Part shown: positions 14,581-24,013 of the stretch, one piece after another
How positions within the stretch are numbered: the stretch's first letter is position 1
Layout: every line of letters starts with the position of its first letter
DNA from: an uncultured Collinsella sp.
GTDB taxonomy: Bacteria > Actinomycetota > Coriobacteriia > Coriobacteriales > Coriobacteriaceae
DNA length: 64,000 nucleotides
Assembly (NCBI GenBank): GCA_934621295.1
Contig: CAKTVB010000001.1
Coordinates: 186,001-250,000 of the forward strand
Direction: 5' to 3'
Made by a program: the position numbers and the translations under genes
The notes under the pieces: model-generated
Databases searched by the model: none
Seen by the model: only the letters and a program-made list of their open reading frames with translations
What the model was told of the DNA's origin: nothing

Positions 14581-15783
14581 ATGATAAACTGGCTGATACG
14601 TCGCTTGGTGGCGCAGCCGGAAGGCGAGTCTTTGGACGCTTCGGTGCGCACGCGTGCCGGGTTGGCCGCAAGCATCATCTGCATTTGCTGCAACGTCGTG
14701 CTGTGCGTGAGCAAGGGTGTCGTTGGACTGCTCACGGGCTCCGTGTCGCTCGTTGCCGACGCCGTCAACAATCTATCCGATGCTTCGAGCAATATCGTGA
14801 GCTTGCTGGGTTTTCGCCTGGCGGCGCGTCCTGCCGACGTGGGTCATCCCTATGGGCACGGACGTTTTGAGTACCTGGCGGGCCTCAGCGTGGCTGTGAT
14901 CGTGTGCGCCGTGGGTCTCAACTTGGTTACCGAATCGGTGAATAAACTGCTTCACCCGGCGTTTACCGAATACAGTGCGGCGTCGATGGCGGTGCTTGTC
15001 CTTTCCATGGTGGTCAAAACGTGGATGGCTCTGTTCAATAAGCGCCTGGGGCATCGCATTGATTCGGGGACGCTTCTCGCTACTGCTGTTGACTCCCGAA
15101 ATGACGTAATAACCTCCGGTGCTGTCTTGGCTGCTGTGCTTATCTCCCGCGCTACGGGCATTGACCTCGATGGCTGGGCGGGCTTGGGTGTGGGCCTCTT
15201 CGTGTGCGCTGGCGGTGTCAATCTGGTGCGCGATACGGCGAGTCCCCTTCTGGGCCAGGCGCCGGATGAGGGGCTTGTCGAGCGCATCCATGCCAAAATC
15301 ATGTCATATCCCGGGGTCCTGGGCACACACGACCTCATGGTGCACGATTACGGCCCGGGTCGTCAGTTCGCAAGCGCGCATGTCGAGATGCCGGGCGAGC
15401 GCGACGCCTTTGCCAACCATGAGGTGCTCGACACCATCGAACACGACATTCAGCGAGAGCTGGGCGTCGAGATAACCTTGCACTGCGATCCCGTGGTGAC
15501 CGATGCTCCCGATGGCCTTGACTTGCGCTCGTGGCTCAACGAGCGCGTGGGGGATATCGACCCGCGGCTTTCGGTTCACGATGTGCGCCAGAAGCGAGGT
15601 TTTGTGGCGTTCGACCTGGTACGCCCTGCCGATTTTGATATGGATGACGATGATCTTCTTTCTCGTGTGAGTGCGCTCGTGGGTGAAAAATGCCCTGGCG
15701 TCCCCTGCGTGGTGACGTTCGATACCGGTTACGTCTCGCCGGTGAGCGGTGGGAGCGTTTTGGCGGATGATGCGAAGGATTGA
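14581..15783 (+). CDS. cation diffusion facilitator family efflux transporter
   Basis: This 400-residue membrane protein of the CDF family exports divalent metal ions in exchange for protons. Six transmembrane segments are followed by a cytoplasmic ferredoxin-like domain (from about residue 215), plus an extra C-terminal domain of about 90 residues. The metal-site helices read DAVNNLSD (residues 60-67, TM2) and DSRND (TM5). DxxxN plus DxxxD is more like manganese or iron exporters than the HxxxD pattern of zinc exporters; that specificity is inference. The start is ATG 14581, ten bases after GGAGG. It is divergent from gluQ. Confidence 0.9.
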   Translation: MINWLIRRLVAQPEGESLDASVRTRAGLAASIICICCNVVLCVSKGVVGLLTGSVSLVADAVNNLSDASSNIVSLLGFRLAARPADVGHPYGHGRFEYLAGLSVAVIVCAVGLNLVTESVNKLLHPAFTEYSAASMAVLVLSMVVKTWMALFNKRLGHRIDSGTLLATAVDSRNDVITSGAVLAAVLISRATGIDLDGWAGLGVGLFVCAGGVNLVRDTASPLLGQAPDEGLVERIHAKIMSYPGVLGTHDLMVHDYGPGRQFASAHVEMPGERDAFANHEVLDTIEHDIQRELGVEITLHCDPVVTDAPDGLDLRSWLNERVGDIDPRLSVHDVRQKRGFVAFDLVRPADFDMDDDDLLSRVSALVGEKCPGVPCVVTFDTGYVSPVSGGSVLADDAKD

Positions 15784-15894
15784 TATGCCTGCCTTGTTGG
15801 GGGACATCAACAGCGAATGTGGGCACGTGCACGTGCGAAGTATCCCCGTGCGACTACAATAGGGCCACGGATAACGCCGACGTAAGGATGTGCC

Positions 15895-17790
15895 ATGCGT
15901 ACCCGTTTTCGCGCAATTATCACCTTGGCCCTGGTGCTGATGGCGTCTTTGATTCCTGCAGCAGCCTATGCGAGCAGCTACCAGACATCGCAGGTGGATA
16001 TGCGGGCACACGTGGCGTCCGATGGCTCCCTGCAGGTGAGCGAAGAGCGAACCTTCGAGTTCACCGACGATGTTAACGGTGTGTATTGGGAGATCCCGCT
16101 TGGACAAAATCAGCAAGGCGAGAACGTGACCCTGAGCATCAACGGCGTTTCTGTCGATGGAGATGAATTCCAAGAGGTGGACTATGCTTCCTCGGGGGAT
16201 TACGGCGTCTATACCGTAGATACCAGCGGCTCGTCTATGACGTTGAAGATCTTTATGCCTTCGTCCGATGGTTCGAGTGCAGATGTCGAGATCTCCTACA
16301 CGATGAACGGCGCGGTCATGCTTTGGCAGGATACCGCCGAGCTCTACTGGAAGTTTGTGGGTGATGAATGGGAGGAAGACTCGAACGACGTGACGCTCAA
16401 CGTGTCGTTTGACACCTCCCTGGTGCAGCAAAACCCCGCAACTGTGGGCGATACGCTGCGTGTCTGGGGCCATGGTCCGCTAACGGCGACGGTCACGCCC
16501 GACGACGAGGACGGCGAGGTCGACTTCGACGTTCCTTGCGTGAGGGCAGGCGAGTTTGCCGAGGCGCGCATCGCGTTTCCCACGTCTTGGGTGCCCTACA
16601 TGCCATCGAGCTCTCGATCTGATGAAGAACGCCTTTCGGATATTTTGGACGAGGAAGAGCAGTGGGCCGAAGAGGCGAATGCTCGTCGTGAACGCGCTCG
16701 GCTTCTCTCCTATGGCCTGGCGGCATTGACGGTCGTTGTTTCGGTGGCGCTACTGGCGGTGACGGTGATACAGAAGCTGCGTTTCAAGCGCCCCGTCCCC
16801 ACGTTTAACGAGACGTACTTCCGCGATGTTCCAAGTGACGACCATCCTGCTGTGCTCGCGACGTTTATGAACAAGGGCACGGTGCCCGATCGCGCTTTTG
16901 TTGCCACGCTTATGAAACTTACCGACGATCGTTTGATTAAGCTGCAAAGTGTTGCCACGCCCGGTCAAAAAGCCGCGAGCGACTACTGCATTTCGATGGA
17001 TAACGGTGGCTTTACCAGGGCTAAGGACGGGATTGATCGTGCCGTGCTCGAACTGTATTTCTTGGGTGTCGAGCGCCAGGGAACCACTCTTTCGCGCACA
17101 TTCCAATCGTTCAAGCGATATGCAAGAAAGCATACGAGCACGTACTCCAGGAGGCTTGATAACTACACGCACAGGGTTACGGGCGTCATGGAATCAAAGA
17201 ATCTTGTCGCTTCCGACGGCACGGCTGCTGTGGCGCTCACGATTATCGGCGGCACGTTTGTCATAGGGGGCGGATTCCTCCAGATGATTTTCTTGGATGC
17301 CCCTGTGCCTAACATCATTGCGTTTGGCGTCTCCGTTGTCTGCTCGGTGATTACCATTCTGCTGGGCTTGACCTTCCGTCGCCTAACGCAAGAGGGCGCC
17401 GATTTGGAGAACAAATGTCGCGCGCTTAAGAGGTGGCTCGAGGACTTCACTCGTCTGGGCGAGGCTGTGCCGGGCGACCTTATCTTGTGGAACAAACTCA
17501 TGGTGATGGGCGTGGCCCTGGGCGTCTCCAAGAAGACGCTGCGTGAGCTTGCCGACGCCGTGCCGCCCGCGGTCCGTAACGCCGAGGGCTTCTACGATTA
17601 CTATCCCGTGTACTGGTGGTGCTACAGCGATCCTGCGCTCAACGCACCCACCGATTCGATTGGTGGGGTTTACCGCGACTCCGTGTCCGCGGTGGCGGCT
17701 TCGGGGTCCAGCTCCGGTGGTGGCGGAGGCGGTGGCTTCTCCGGCGGTGGCGGCGGTGGCTGCGGCGGAGGAGGCGGCGGCACGTTTTAA
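15895..17790 (+). CDS. DUF2207-type membrane protein with glycine-rich tail
   Basis: The protein has 631 residues. An N-terminal signal peptide (MRTRFRAIITLALVLM... ending AYA) leads to an extracytoplasmic beta-rich domain of about 220 residues, typical of DUF2207 proteins. A transmembrane helix lies at about 271-293, with cytoplasmic sequence after it and two more helices at about 443-463 and 470-492. The C-terminus is a low-complexity SSGGGGGGGFSGGGGGG-type run, common in this family. The function of the family is unknown. It is monocistronic with a strong terminator. Confidence 0.85.
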   Translation: MRTRFRAIITLALVLMASLIPAAAYASSYQTSQVDMRAHVASDGSLQVSEERTFEFTDDVNGVYWEIPLGQNQQGENVTLSINGVSVDGDEFQEVDYASSGDYGVYTVDTSGSSMTLKIFMPSSDGSSADVEISYTMNGAVMLWQDTAELYWKFVGDEWEEDSNDVTLNVSFDTSLVQQNPATVGDTLRVWGHGPLTATVTPDDEDGEVDFDVPCVRAGEFAEARIAFPTSWVPYMPSSSRSDEERLSDILDEEEQWAEEANARRERARLLSYGLAALTVVVSVALLAVTVIQKLRFKRPVPTFNETYFRDVPSDDHPAVLATFMNKGTVPDRAFVATLMKLTDDRLIKLQSVATPGQKAASDYCISMDNGGFTRAKDGIDRAVLELYFLGVERQGTTLSRTFQSFKRYARKHTSTYSRRLDNYTHRVTGVMESKNLVASDGTAAVALTIIGGTFVIGGGFLQMIFLDAPVPNIIAFGVSVVCSVITILLGLTFRRLTQEGADLENKCRALKRWLEDFTRLGEAVPGDLILWNKLMVMGVALGVSKKTLRELADAVPPAVRNAEGFYDYYPVYWWCYSDPALNAPTDSIGGVYRDSVSAVAASGSSSGGGGGGGFSGGGGGGCGGGGGGTF

Positions 17791-17814
17791 CGTGCAGGTT
17801 TCGACAGTCCATGC

Positions 17815-17853
17815 AAAAGGGCCCGACGGAATGTTTCCGCCGGGCCCTTTTAT
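17815..17853 (+). terminator. intrinsic terminator, possibly bidirectional
   Basis: AAAAGGGCCCG pairs with CGGGCCCTTTT across an inner CGGAA/TTCCG stem. A and T runs flank both sides, so it could serve the DUF2207 gene and the minus-strand acetyltransferase. Confidence 0.9.
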
Positions 17854-17983
17854 ATCTGGATGCGACCGCGGAGAGAGCTGCGATTGCATCCAGGCACGGG
17901 CGCATGTCCATGCCTGCCTATGTGTTCTTCCCTGCAAGTGCGCTGAGCGTCAAGCTGCCCTCAAGACGCAAGCTCCTCGCAGG

Positions 17984-18622
17984 TCAGGCACTGAGGTCTA
18001 AACCGTAAAGATACATCTCTCGCGGAAGCAAACTGCGCTCCTCGCGCGTCGATTTGTATCTCCCCAAACGCTTCATGCCATGAAGCTCGTAGAACGACCA
18101 CCTGCAATCACTGTCGGTATACAGATACGCCTTAAGATCGCCGAGCGCTGCGTAATACGAAGATGCAGCGTCGAACAGCACCGTTCCGATGCCGAGCCCT
18201 TGCGCCGACGGATCTACTGCGAGCAGCGTGATTTCGTTGTCGAGCGTAAGACCGCTCGATGCAAAAAGGCGTTCGTCCACCTCGCGCATGCCGTCGTACC
18301 ACGTTTGGAACGTGCGGGCGGCTTTGGCGTCATAGGAATCCATGGCGCAAGCCGATTCCGCTTCGACGGTTGCCCAGCGGGATAAATCCTGGTTGTAGTC
18401 GTTTTCCGATCGGGCGAGGATGATGCCACGCGGCGTCCCGTCGATAAGCGCCACCTGTGAGAAGGTGGATACCGAGAGACAATGCGCAAGATCGCATGTC
18501 GCCTCGAGGGCGCCAAAGGTAGCATCGGGGACGTCATTGTCGTTGTGCCATAGCGTACGGACGATTTCGACAATCGGTTCGAAATCTTCATGTTCAAATG
18601 GTCTGTACAGCACGGTCGACAC
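17984..18622 (-). CDS. GNAT family N-acetyltransferase
   Basis: This 212-residue protein is a predicted acetyl-CoA-dependent N-acetyltransferase. The acetyl-CoA-binding motif A is visible as LLAVDPSAQGLGIGTVLFD, followed by a typical C-terminal part (YLYTDSDCRWSFYELHGMKR). The start was taken as GTG 18622 (MSTVLYRPFEHEDFE) because AGAAAGG lies about eight bases upstream; the longer open frame has no ribosome site and no family-like sequence. The acceptor substrate is unknown. It is divergent from purH. Confidence 0.85.
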   Translation of the reverse strand: MSTVLYRPFEHEDFEPIVEIVRTLWHNDNDVPDATFGALEATCDLAHCLSVSTFSQVALIDGTPRGIILARSENDYNQDLSRWATVEAESACAMDSYDAKAARTFQTWYDGMREVDERLFASSGLTLDNEITLLAVDPSAQGLGIGTVLFDAASSYYAALGDLKAYLYTDSDCRWSFYELHGMKRLGRYKSTREERSLLPREMYLYGLDLSA

Positions 18623-18873
18623 GTAGCGCACCTTTCTCTCGGCAGATTTAATACCACCGTTTGGGGTGCGGAATATGGTGCCTTCATGTTCACACGTCAA
18701 CTGCGTCATTTCTACGCGAAAGCGCCACCGCCTCTCGGTATTTTCTTCAAATAACATGTGTATCGCCTGCGAGTTGACGCGTCGATGCGCTACATTAGTG
18801 ATGTATGTGGAAGAGGGGGTCGATGCCGCAGCCCTTGCGGTATTAAGGCCCCTTTCGCGACAAGGAGGAAGGC

Positions 18874-20508
18874 ATGGCCGCTGATGTGAAGATCGGGCGC
18901 GCGCTGATCTCGGTCACCGACAAGACCGGCGTCGTCGATTTCGCACGAGCACTGGTTGACGATTTTGGCGTTGAGATTATCTCGACGGGCGGAACCGCCA
19001 AGGCGATTGAGGCTGCGGGCGTGCCCGTTACCCCGATCGAGGAGTTTACCGGCTACCCCGAGATGATGGATGGCCGCGTGAAGACGCTGCACCCCAAGGT
19101 GCACGGTGCCCTGCTGTGCCGTCGTGACTCCGAGGAGCATATGGCCCAGGCCAGCGAGCACGATATCAAGATGATCGACCTCGTGGTGGTTAACCTCTAC
19201 GAGTTTGAGAAGACCGTTGCCGCTCCCGATGTGACCTTTGCCGATGCTATCGAGCACATCGATATCGGTGGTCCCTCCATGCTGCGCTCTGCCGCCAAGA
19301 ACAACGACTCGGTGACCGTGGTGTGCGACCCGTCCGATTACGCGATGGTTCTCGACGAGATGCATCGTCACAAGGGCGCAACCACTCTGGGCACGCGTCG
19401 TCGTCTGGCTGCTAAGACCTATACGCGCACCGCTGCCTACGATACCGCCATCTCCACCTGGCTCAACAGCTACTTGGCGGAGGAGGCTCCCGAGGCTCCC
19501 GCTTCTGCTGGGTTTGTTCCCCCTGCGGCAATCGACCTGCACCTTGAGAAGGTCGACGATCTTCGCTATGGCGAGAACCCGCATCAGGCCGCTGCCGTCT
19601 ATCGCTTTGCCGATGAGTTTGGCAACTTTGCCTCTTCGGCAAATCCGCTTGTCGGCGCCAAGCAGGTCCAGGGCAAGCCGCTCTCCTACAACAACCTGCT
19701 CGATGCCGATGCCGCTTGGAATGCCGTGCGCGAGTTCGATGAGCCTGCTGCCGTCATCCTCAAGCACCAGAATCCCTGCGGTTCCGCTGTCGCCAAGACG
19801 GTGACCGAGGCCTATGATCGCGCCTTTGCGTGCGATCCCAAGAGCGCTTACGGTGGCATCATCGCTCTGAACCGTGAAGTTCCCCTCGAGCTCGTGGAGC
19901 ACTTCGCCGATCGCGACAAGCTCTTTGTCGAGGTCCTCATCGCCCCGTCCTTCACCGAGGAAGCTCTGGAGCGCTTGAGCCGCCGCAAGAACCTGCGCGT
20001 TTTGGAGACGGGCGGCGCCGATGGTCACGCTCATCTCGAGGCTCGCACCGTTGACGGCGGTATGCTCGTCCAGGCTGTGGATACCGTCTCCGAGGATCCC
20101 TCGACCTTTACCTTCCCCACGACCCGCAAGCCTACGGACAAGGAGATGGACGACCTCCTGTTTGCTTGGCGCGTGGTGAAGACTGTTAAGTCCAATGCCA
20201 TTTTGATCGCCAAGGATCAGTCCGGCATCGGCATGGGCCCTGGCCAGCCCAACCGCGTCGACTCCGCACTCTTTGCATGCGAGCGTGCCGAGGAGACCTG
20301 CAAGCGCATGGGCGTCGAGACGGGCGGCTTTGCTGCTGCAAGCGATGCGTTCTTCCCGTTCCGCGACAACGTGGACGTGCTTGCCGCTCACGGCGTGACC
20401 GCGATCATTCAGCCCGGTGGCTCGATGCGCGACGAGGAGTCCATCCAGGCATGTGACGATCATGGTATCGCCATGGTGTTCACGGGTGCTCGCCACTTCC
20501 GTCACTAG
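18874..20508 (+). CDS. purH: bifunctional AICAR transformylase / IMP cyclohydrolase
   Basis: This 544-residue enzyme carries out the last two steps of purine synthesis, formylation of AICAR and ring closure to IMP. The N-terminal IMP cyclohydrolase domain shows KTLHPKVHGALL and IDIGGPSMLRSAAKN. The transformylase domain shows RYGENPHQAA, the KHQNPCG catalytic region, KSNAILIAKD and the C-terminal PGGSMRDEE block. The start is ATG 18874 behind AAGGAGGAAGG. It is slightly longer than usual (about 520), mainly through an insert near residues 185-210. It is not clustered with other pur genes here. Confidence 0.97.
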   Translation: MAADVKIGRALISVTDKTGVVDFARALVDDFGVEIISTGGTAKAIEAAGVPVTPIEEFTGYPEMMDGRVKTLHPKVHGALLCRRDSEEHMAQASEHDIKMIDLVVVNLYEFEKTVAAPDVTFADAIEHIDIGGPSMLRSAAKNNDSVTVVCDPSDYAMVLDEMHRHKGATTLGTRRRLAAKTYTRTAAYDTAISTWLNSYLAEEAPEAPASAGFVPPAAIDLHLEKVDDLRYGENPHQAAAVYRFADEFGNFASSANPLVGAKQVQGKPLSYNNLLDADAAWNAVREFDEPAAVILKHQNPCGSAVAKTVTEAYDRAFACDPKSAYGGIIALNREVPLELVEHFADRDKLFVEVLIAPSFTEEALERLSRRKNLRVLETGGADGHAHLEARTVDGGMLVQAVDTVSEDPSTFTFPTTRKPTDKEMDDLLFAWRVVKTVKSNAILIAKDQSGIGMGPGQPNRVDSALFACERAEETCKRMGVETGGFAAASDAFFPFRDNVDVLAAHGVTAIIQPGGSMRDEESIQACDDHGIAMVFTGARHFRH

Positions 20509-20516
20509 GAGTTTTT

Positions 20517-20558
20517 GCCGGGTTTCGCTGCTTGTTTGAGTATCGGGGCCCGGCTTTT
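20517..20558 (+). terminator. probable terminator of purH
   Basis: GCCGGG (20517-20522) pairs with CCCGGC (20549-20554), and TTTT follows. The loop is long (26 nt), so the call is tentative. Confidence 0.5.
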
Positions 20559-20724
20559 GCTAAAGGCGTCCCAGCTGGGCAATCTGCCGCATGAGCGTGC
20601 TGCATCTTGCTTTGGCTGGGGCGTTTTCGCTATCGAGAGTTTGGTCCTGTGTGGCTTTTCAAAGCCTGCGGGAATGGCGAGGCGTACGCCCCGCGTGTTT
20701 AGATAAAAAGGAGCCGTGTCTGCC

Positions 20725-21453
20725 ATGACGGTACGTGACGAGGATCTTTTCTCCAATCCCGAGGACCTTCGTGCCTACAGGGAGTTCTGCGAGACGCAGC
20801 AGGCTGTGCCGGACTTTCAGCTTGACCAGCCCGCACTCGTATGTCGCTGGCGCATGGCACGCAGGCAGGTTCCCTTGCTCAACAGGCATATCCGCGCTCT
20901 TTCGCAGCGTCTGGTACAGGGTCGCCCTCTCACCACCAACATGCTTTCTTGGGCAAAGCAGCACGTGGAATGGTCTTTGGCCGAGGGCACCTATGCAGAT
21001 CCCAACGGTGTGCTCATGCTGGTGATTGACGTGAACGGCAATGCCGCCATGACGGTGGGCGCCTACGAGTCCCTAGCCTCAACTTCTCACGATGCTCTGT
21101 ATGAGCGTGCCGCGCTTGCCCATGCCGAGCAGCTTGAGACGGGCGTGGCTCCGGAGGCGCTTTGCTGCGTGAAGTCGGGCGCGCTCTATGTGGCTGCCGC
21201 GGAAGGGGAGCATCTGTGCGGCTCCATGACGTTGGTCGAGCAGCTGGCAGAAACGCGTGGCTATCGTGTGCTGCGCGCGACGCCTGGGGCCGAGGGCGAC
21301 ATTGTGCGTTCGCTCAATGATTTTGGTGGCGCGCACTTGCTCGTCTCGGATGAGCACGGTGTGGTTGTGGAGGATGCCGCGCCGGGGGATTCGACGGAGG
21401 ACCGCTCCGTTGCCGAGTTCTTGGCCACGGGCGTCTCGAAGCTCTTCTCCTAG
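20725..21453 (+). CDS. conserved protein of unknown function
   Basis: This 242-residue protein looks soluble, with no signal peptide or membrane segment. ATG 20725 was chosen because AAAAGGAG ends 11 bases upstream; the GTG at 20716 is too close to that site. The N-terminal third is helical and charged. The middle holds a possible beta-alpha domain (GVLMLVIDVNGNAAMTVGAYESL, then ALCCVKSGALYVAAAEGEHL). I do not recognise a family. It stands between purH and a two-component system but is probably transcribed alone. Confidence 0.7.
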   Translation: MTVRDEDLFSNPEDLRAYREFCETQQAVPDFQLDQPALVCRWRMARRQVPLLNRHIRALSQRLVQGRPLTTNMLSWAKQHVEWSLAEGTYADPNGVLMLVIDVNGNAAMTVGAYESLASTSHDALYERAALAHAEQLETGVAPEALCCVKSGALYVAAAEGEHLCGSMTLVEQLAETRGYRVLRATPGAEGDIVRSLNDFGGAHLLVSDEHGVVVEDAAPGDSTEDRSVAEFLATGVSKLFS

Positions 21454-21539
21454 TGGGACGCATGCTTACATTGTTGCCACATGCGGTGGCAGCGCCTTTG
21501 TCTCGTTCATAATGGAGGGCAACCGAAAGGGGCTTTTCC

Positions 21540-22205
21540 ATGTCGAAGATTTACATCGTTGAAGATGACGACGCCATCCGCGCGGAGCTCGCTCTGGCGC
21601 TTGAGCGCAATGGCTACGAGCCGCTTGCCTGTACGACGTTTGACCATGTGGTCGACGACGTGCTGGAGGCGTCTCCCGACCTTGTGCTTCTTGACCTGAG
21701 TTTGCCTCAGACAGATGGACAGTTTATCTGTCGCGAGCTGCGTTCTCATTCGGACGTGCCCATCATCGTGCTTACCTCTCGCACGACGGAAGTCGACGAG
21801 GTCATGAGCATGACGCTTGGCGCCGACGACTTTATTCCCAAGCCCTACAGCCTGCGGGTTCTTATCGCGCGCATGCAGGCGCTGCTGCGCCGCAGCACCT
21901 CCGCGCAGGGAAAGACCGTGCTGAAGCATAACGGACTCGAATTGGATATGGGCCGCTCCCGTGCGCTATTTGAGGGTGCGGAGGTTGAGCTGACCAAAAA
22001 CGAGCTGAGGATTTTGAGCTTGCTCATGCGCCATGCGGGGACGATTGTCTCGCGCGAAGTCATTATGCGCGACCTTTGGAATTCCGATACGTTTATCGAC
22101 GACAACACCTTGACGGTCAACATCAATCGTCTTCGCTCTACGCTCGATAAGATCGGGGTGCATGGGTATCTGACCACGCACCGCGGTCAGGGTTACTCGG
22201 TGTAG
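21540..22205 (+). CDS. OmpR-family response regulator
   Basis: This 221-residue transcription factor has an N-terminal receiver domain with the acidic pair Glu8/Asp9-Asp10, phospho-acceptor Asp52 (LLDLSLPQTDG) and Lys101 (FIPKPYS). A C-terminal winged-helix DNA-binding domain ends TTHRGQGYSV. It is followed six bases later by its histidine kinase. The kinase belongs to the intramembrane-sensing (BceS/GraS-like) type, so this regulator is BceR/GraR-like. Such regulators usually control an ABC transporter for antimicrobial peptide resistance, but none is adjacent. Its targets are unknown. Confidence 0.92.
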   Translation: MSKIYIVEDDDAIRAELALALERNGYEPLACTTFDHVVDDVLEASPDLVLLDLSLPQTDGQFICRELRSHSDVPIIVLTSRTTEVDEVMSMTLGADDFIPKPYSLRVLIARMQALLRRSTSAQGKTVLKHNGLELDMGRSRALFEGAEVELTKNELRILSLLMRHAGTIVSREVIMRDLWNSDTFIDDNTLTVNINRLRSTLDKIGVHGYLTTHRGQGYSV

Positions 22206-22211
22206 CGGCTT

Positions 22212-23273
22212 ATGGGTAGGTATTTGAGGTCGCATAGCGCTGTGGTGCTGTTGCCGCTGCTCGCTACAGGGCTTGTCTGCGCCGTTTTGCTCACCACGAG
22301 CGTGCGCGCGCAAATCGTGACCCTGGTTGCTCTTATTGGAGCTGCGGGCACGTTGATCGGCGCTTTGTCGGACTGGCTTCGCCATCGAAGGTTCTATCGC
22401 GGTCTTGAACGCTGTGCGGAACATCTCGAGAGTGTTTCGTGGGCGATGGAGATGATGGAGTACCCGGATGATGCCGAGGGCGAGGCCGTGTATGACGTTA
22501 TTCGCGCTATCGCCAAGGCTGCAAACGATGAGGTTGCGGGTTATCGTCGACAGACCGCGAACTACCGCGAGTATGTTGAAACGTGGGTGCACGAAGCGAA
22601 AACGCCGCTGGTCGCAGCCCATTTGATGCTCGAAAACCTGGATGATGCCCTTGCGAACGGCGCTCAATCCCCGGAGGCGCGCGAAAAGGTCGATGCCCTG
22701 GCGGAGGAGATCGATCGCGTTGAGGGGTACATCGAGCAAGCGCTGTTTTACGCCCGTTCGGAATCGCTCGATCGCGATTATGTAGTTCGAAATGTGTCTT
22801 TGCAATCCATCGTCTCTTCGGCGCTTAAACGCAACGCACGCACGATGATCTCTGCCCATGTGGCGCCCGTTTGCCGTGGCCTTGAGCTTGAGGTGTTTGC
22901 CGACGAAAAATGGGTCGAGTTCATTTTGGGGCAGCTTATCCAAAACAGCGTAAAGTATGCCCGAGACGAAGGTGCTCAGCTGCTCTTTGCGGCGGCTCGT
23001 GTGAATCCTGGAGGCGCCGAAGATTGCGTGAGGCTTGTGGTTCGCGACAATGGTTGTGGTGTTCCTGCTGCAGATTTGGACCGCGTGTTCGACCGCGGCT
23101 TTACCGGCGAGAACGGCAGGAACGGCAAGCGCTCTACGGGCATTGGGCTGTATCTTGTCAAGCGCCTGTGCGACAAGATGGGGCTGGGGGTTGCAGCGCG
23201 CTCCGAACGCGGGGAGTTCTTTGAGGTCGAGATCACGTTCCCGACCAATCGCATGCACTATTTTGAGTCGTAG
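22212..23273 (+). CDS. intramembrane-sensing histidine kinase (BceS/GraS-like)
   Basis: The protein has 353 residues. Two transmembrane helices (about residues 10-30 and 35-53) are joined by almost no external loop, the hallmark of Bce-type sensors that rely on a transporter or on membrane cues. The H-box is YVETWVHEAKTPL with phospho-acceptor His127. The HATPase region contains QLIQNSVKYARDE (N box), VRDNGCGV (G1) and STGIGLYLVKRL (G2). It forms an operon with the response regulator (six-base gap). No BceAB-type permease lies nearby, so its sensing partner must be elsewhere. Confidence 0.9.
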   Translation: MGRYLRSHSAVVLLPLLATGLVCAVLLTTSVRAQIVTLVALIGAAGTLIGALSDWLRHRRFYRGLERCAEHLESVSWAMEMMEYPDDAEGEAVYDVIRAIAKAANDEVAGYRRQTANYREYVETWVHEAKTPLVAAHLMLENLDDALANGAQSPEAREKVDALAEEIDRVEGYIEQALFYARSESLDRDYVVRNVSLQSIVSSALKRNARTMISAHVAPVCRGLELEVFADEKWVEFILGQLIQNSVKYARDEGAQLLFAAARVNPGGAEDCVRLVVRDNGCGVPAADLDRVFDRGFTGENGRNGKRSTGIGLYLVKRLCDKMGLGVAARSERGEFFEVEITFPTNRMHYFES

Positions 23274-23324
23274 GTATGGTGCTTGGCTCGGCGGCGGGGC
23301 CTGCCCTTGGATGTTCGCATGAAG

Positions 23325-23353
23325 AAAGCCCCGGCCACGGGCCGGAGCTTTTG
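23325..23353. terminator. bidirectional intrinsic terminator
   Basis: AAAGCCCCGGCC (23325-23336) pairs with GGCCGGAGCTTT (23340-23351) around a 3-nt loop. It separates the convergent histidine kinase and universal stress protein genes. Confidence 0.8.
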
Positions 23354-23387
23354 AATGCGTTTAGTGGCGATTGGGAGAAGCGTCGAG

Positions 23388-23825
23388 CTACTTCACGACC
23401 AAGATATCGCACTCGGTGTTCCGAAGCAGGAACGTGGAGATGGAGCCGAGCAGAGCGTACTTGATCGAAGAGAGGCCGCGAGCGCCGCAGAGCACCAGGT
23501 CGGGCTGAATGACATCGAGCATCTCGTCCTTGAGGGTCTCGCGAATGCGGCCGGCGCGGATGATGACCTCGACATCGGGAATATCGGGGTTTGCCTTGGC
23601 CTCCTCAACCTGCTTTTCAATCGAGTTCTTGAACGCCTCCTCAAGGCCGTTCACCAGGTCGACAGGGTAGGAGCCGGCGGACTCAAGTGCAGTCGAGTCG
23701 ATTACATGGCCGATGATGAGCTTGGCTCCGTTGTTCGCGGCGACCTTGATAGCGCGCGCGAGAACAAAATCCTGCTGTTCAGTGCCGTCGAGCGCGACGA
23801 ATACTTTTGAATAACCCTCGTTCAT
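23388..23825 (-). CDS. universal stress protein, UspA family
   Basis: This 145-residue single-domain Usp protein starts YSKVFVALDGTEQQ and carries the ATP-binding signature GARGLSSIKYALLGS (G-2x-G-9x-GS type) near its C-terminus. Such proteins dimerise and bind ATP; they are induced by growth arrest and stress. The start is ATG 23825 with GAGGAGG-type sequence just upstream. It is convergent with the two-component operon and divergent from uppP. Confidence 0.92.
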   Translation of the reverse strand: MNEGYSKVFVALDGTEQQDFVLARAIKVAANNGAKLIIGHVIDSTALESAGSYPVDLVNGLEEAFKNSIEKQVEEAKANPDIPDVEVIIRAGRIRETLKDEMLDVIQPDLVLCGARGLSSIKYALLGSISTFLLRNTECDILVVK

Positions 23826-24013
23826 GTTTGCCTCCTCAATGGCTCTGCAGCTCCTTTGGCCACGTTGCCTTACAGCGGTTATACCCGGCTTTAATCACCC
23901 GGTACCTCTAAATTCTGTAAATGACGCTGCTTTTTTTCGAGCAGGCTTGCGACGTGGGATAATGGTGCACGGAGTTGCTGCGGAACCACAGCCGCAGCTC
24001 AGGCGAAAGGCTT

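Noticed and set aside
17690..17790. tandem repeat or CRISPR-like array at the end of the DUF2207 gene
   Set aside because: The repeated GGC/GGT triplets encode a glycine run in frame and have no spacer structure.
18790..20505. 571-codon minus-strand open frame opposite purH
   Set aside because: It exists only because of the codon bias of purH; it has no ribosome site and its composition is unnatural.
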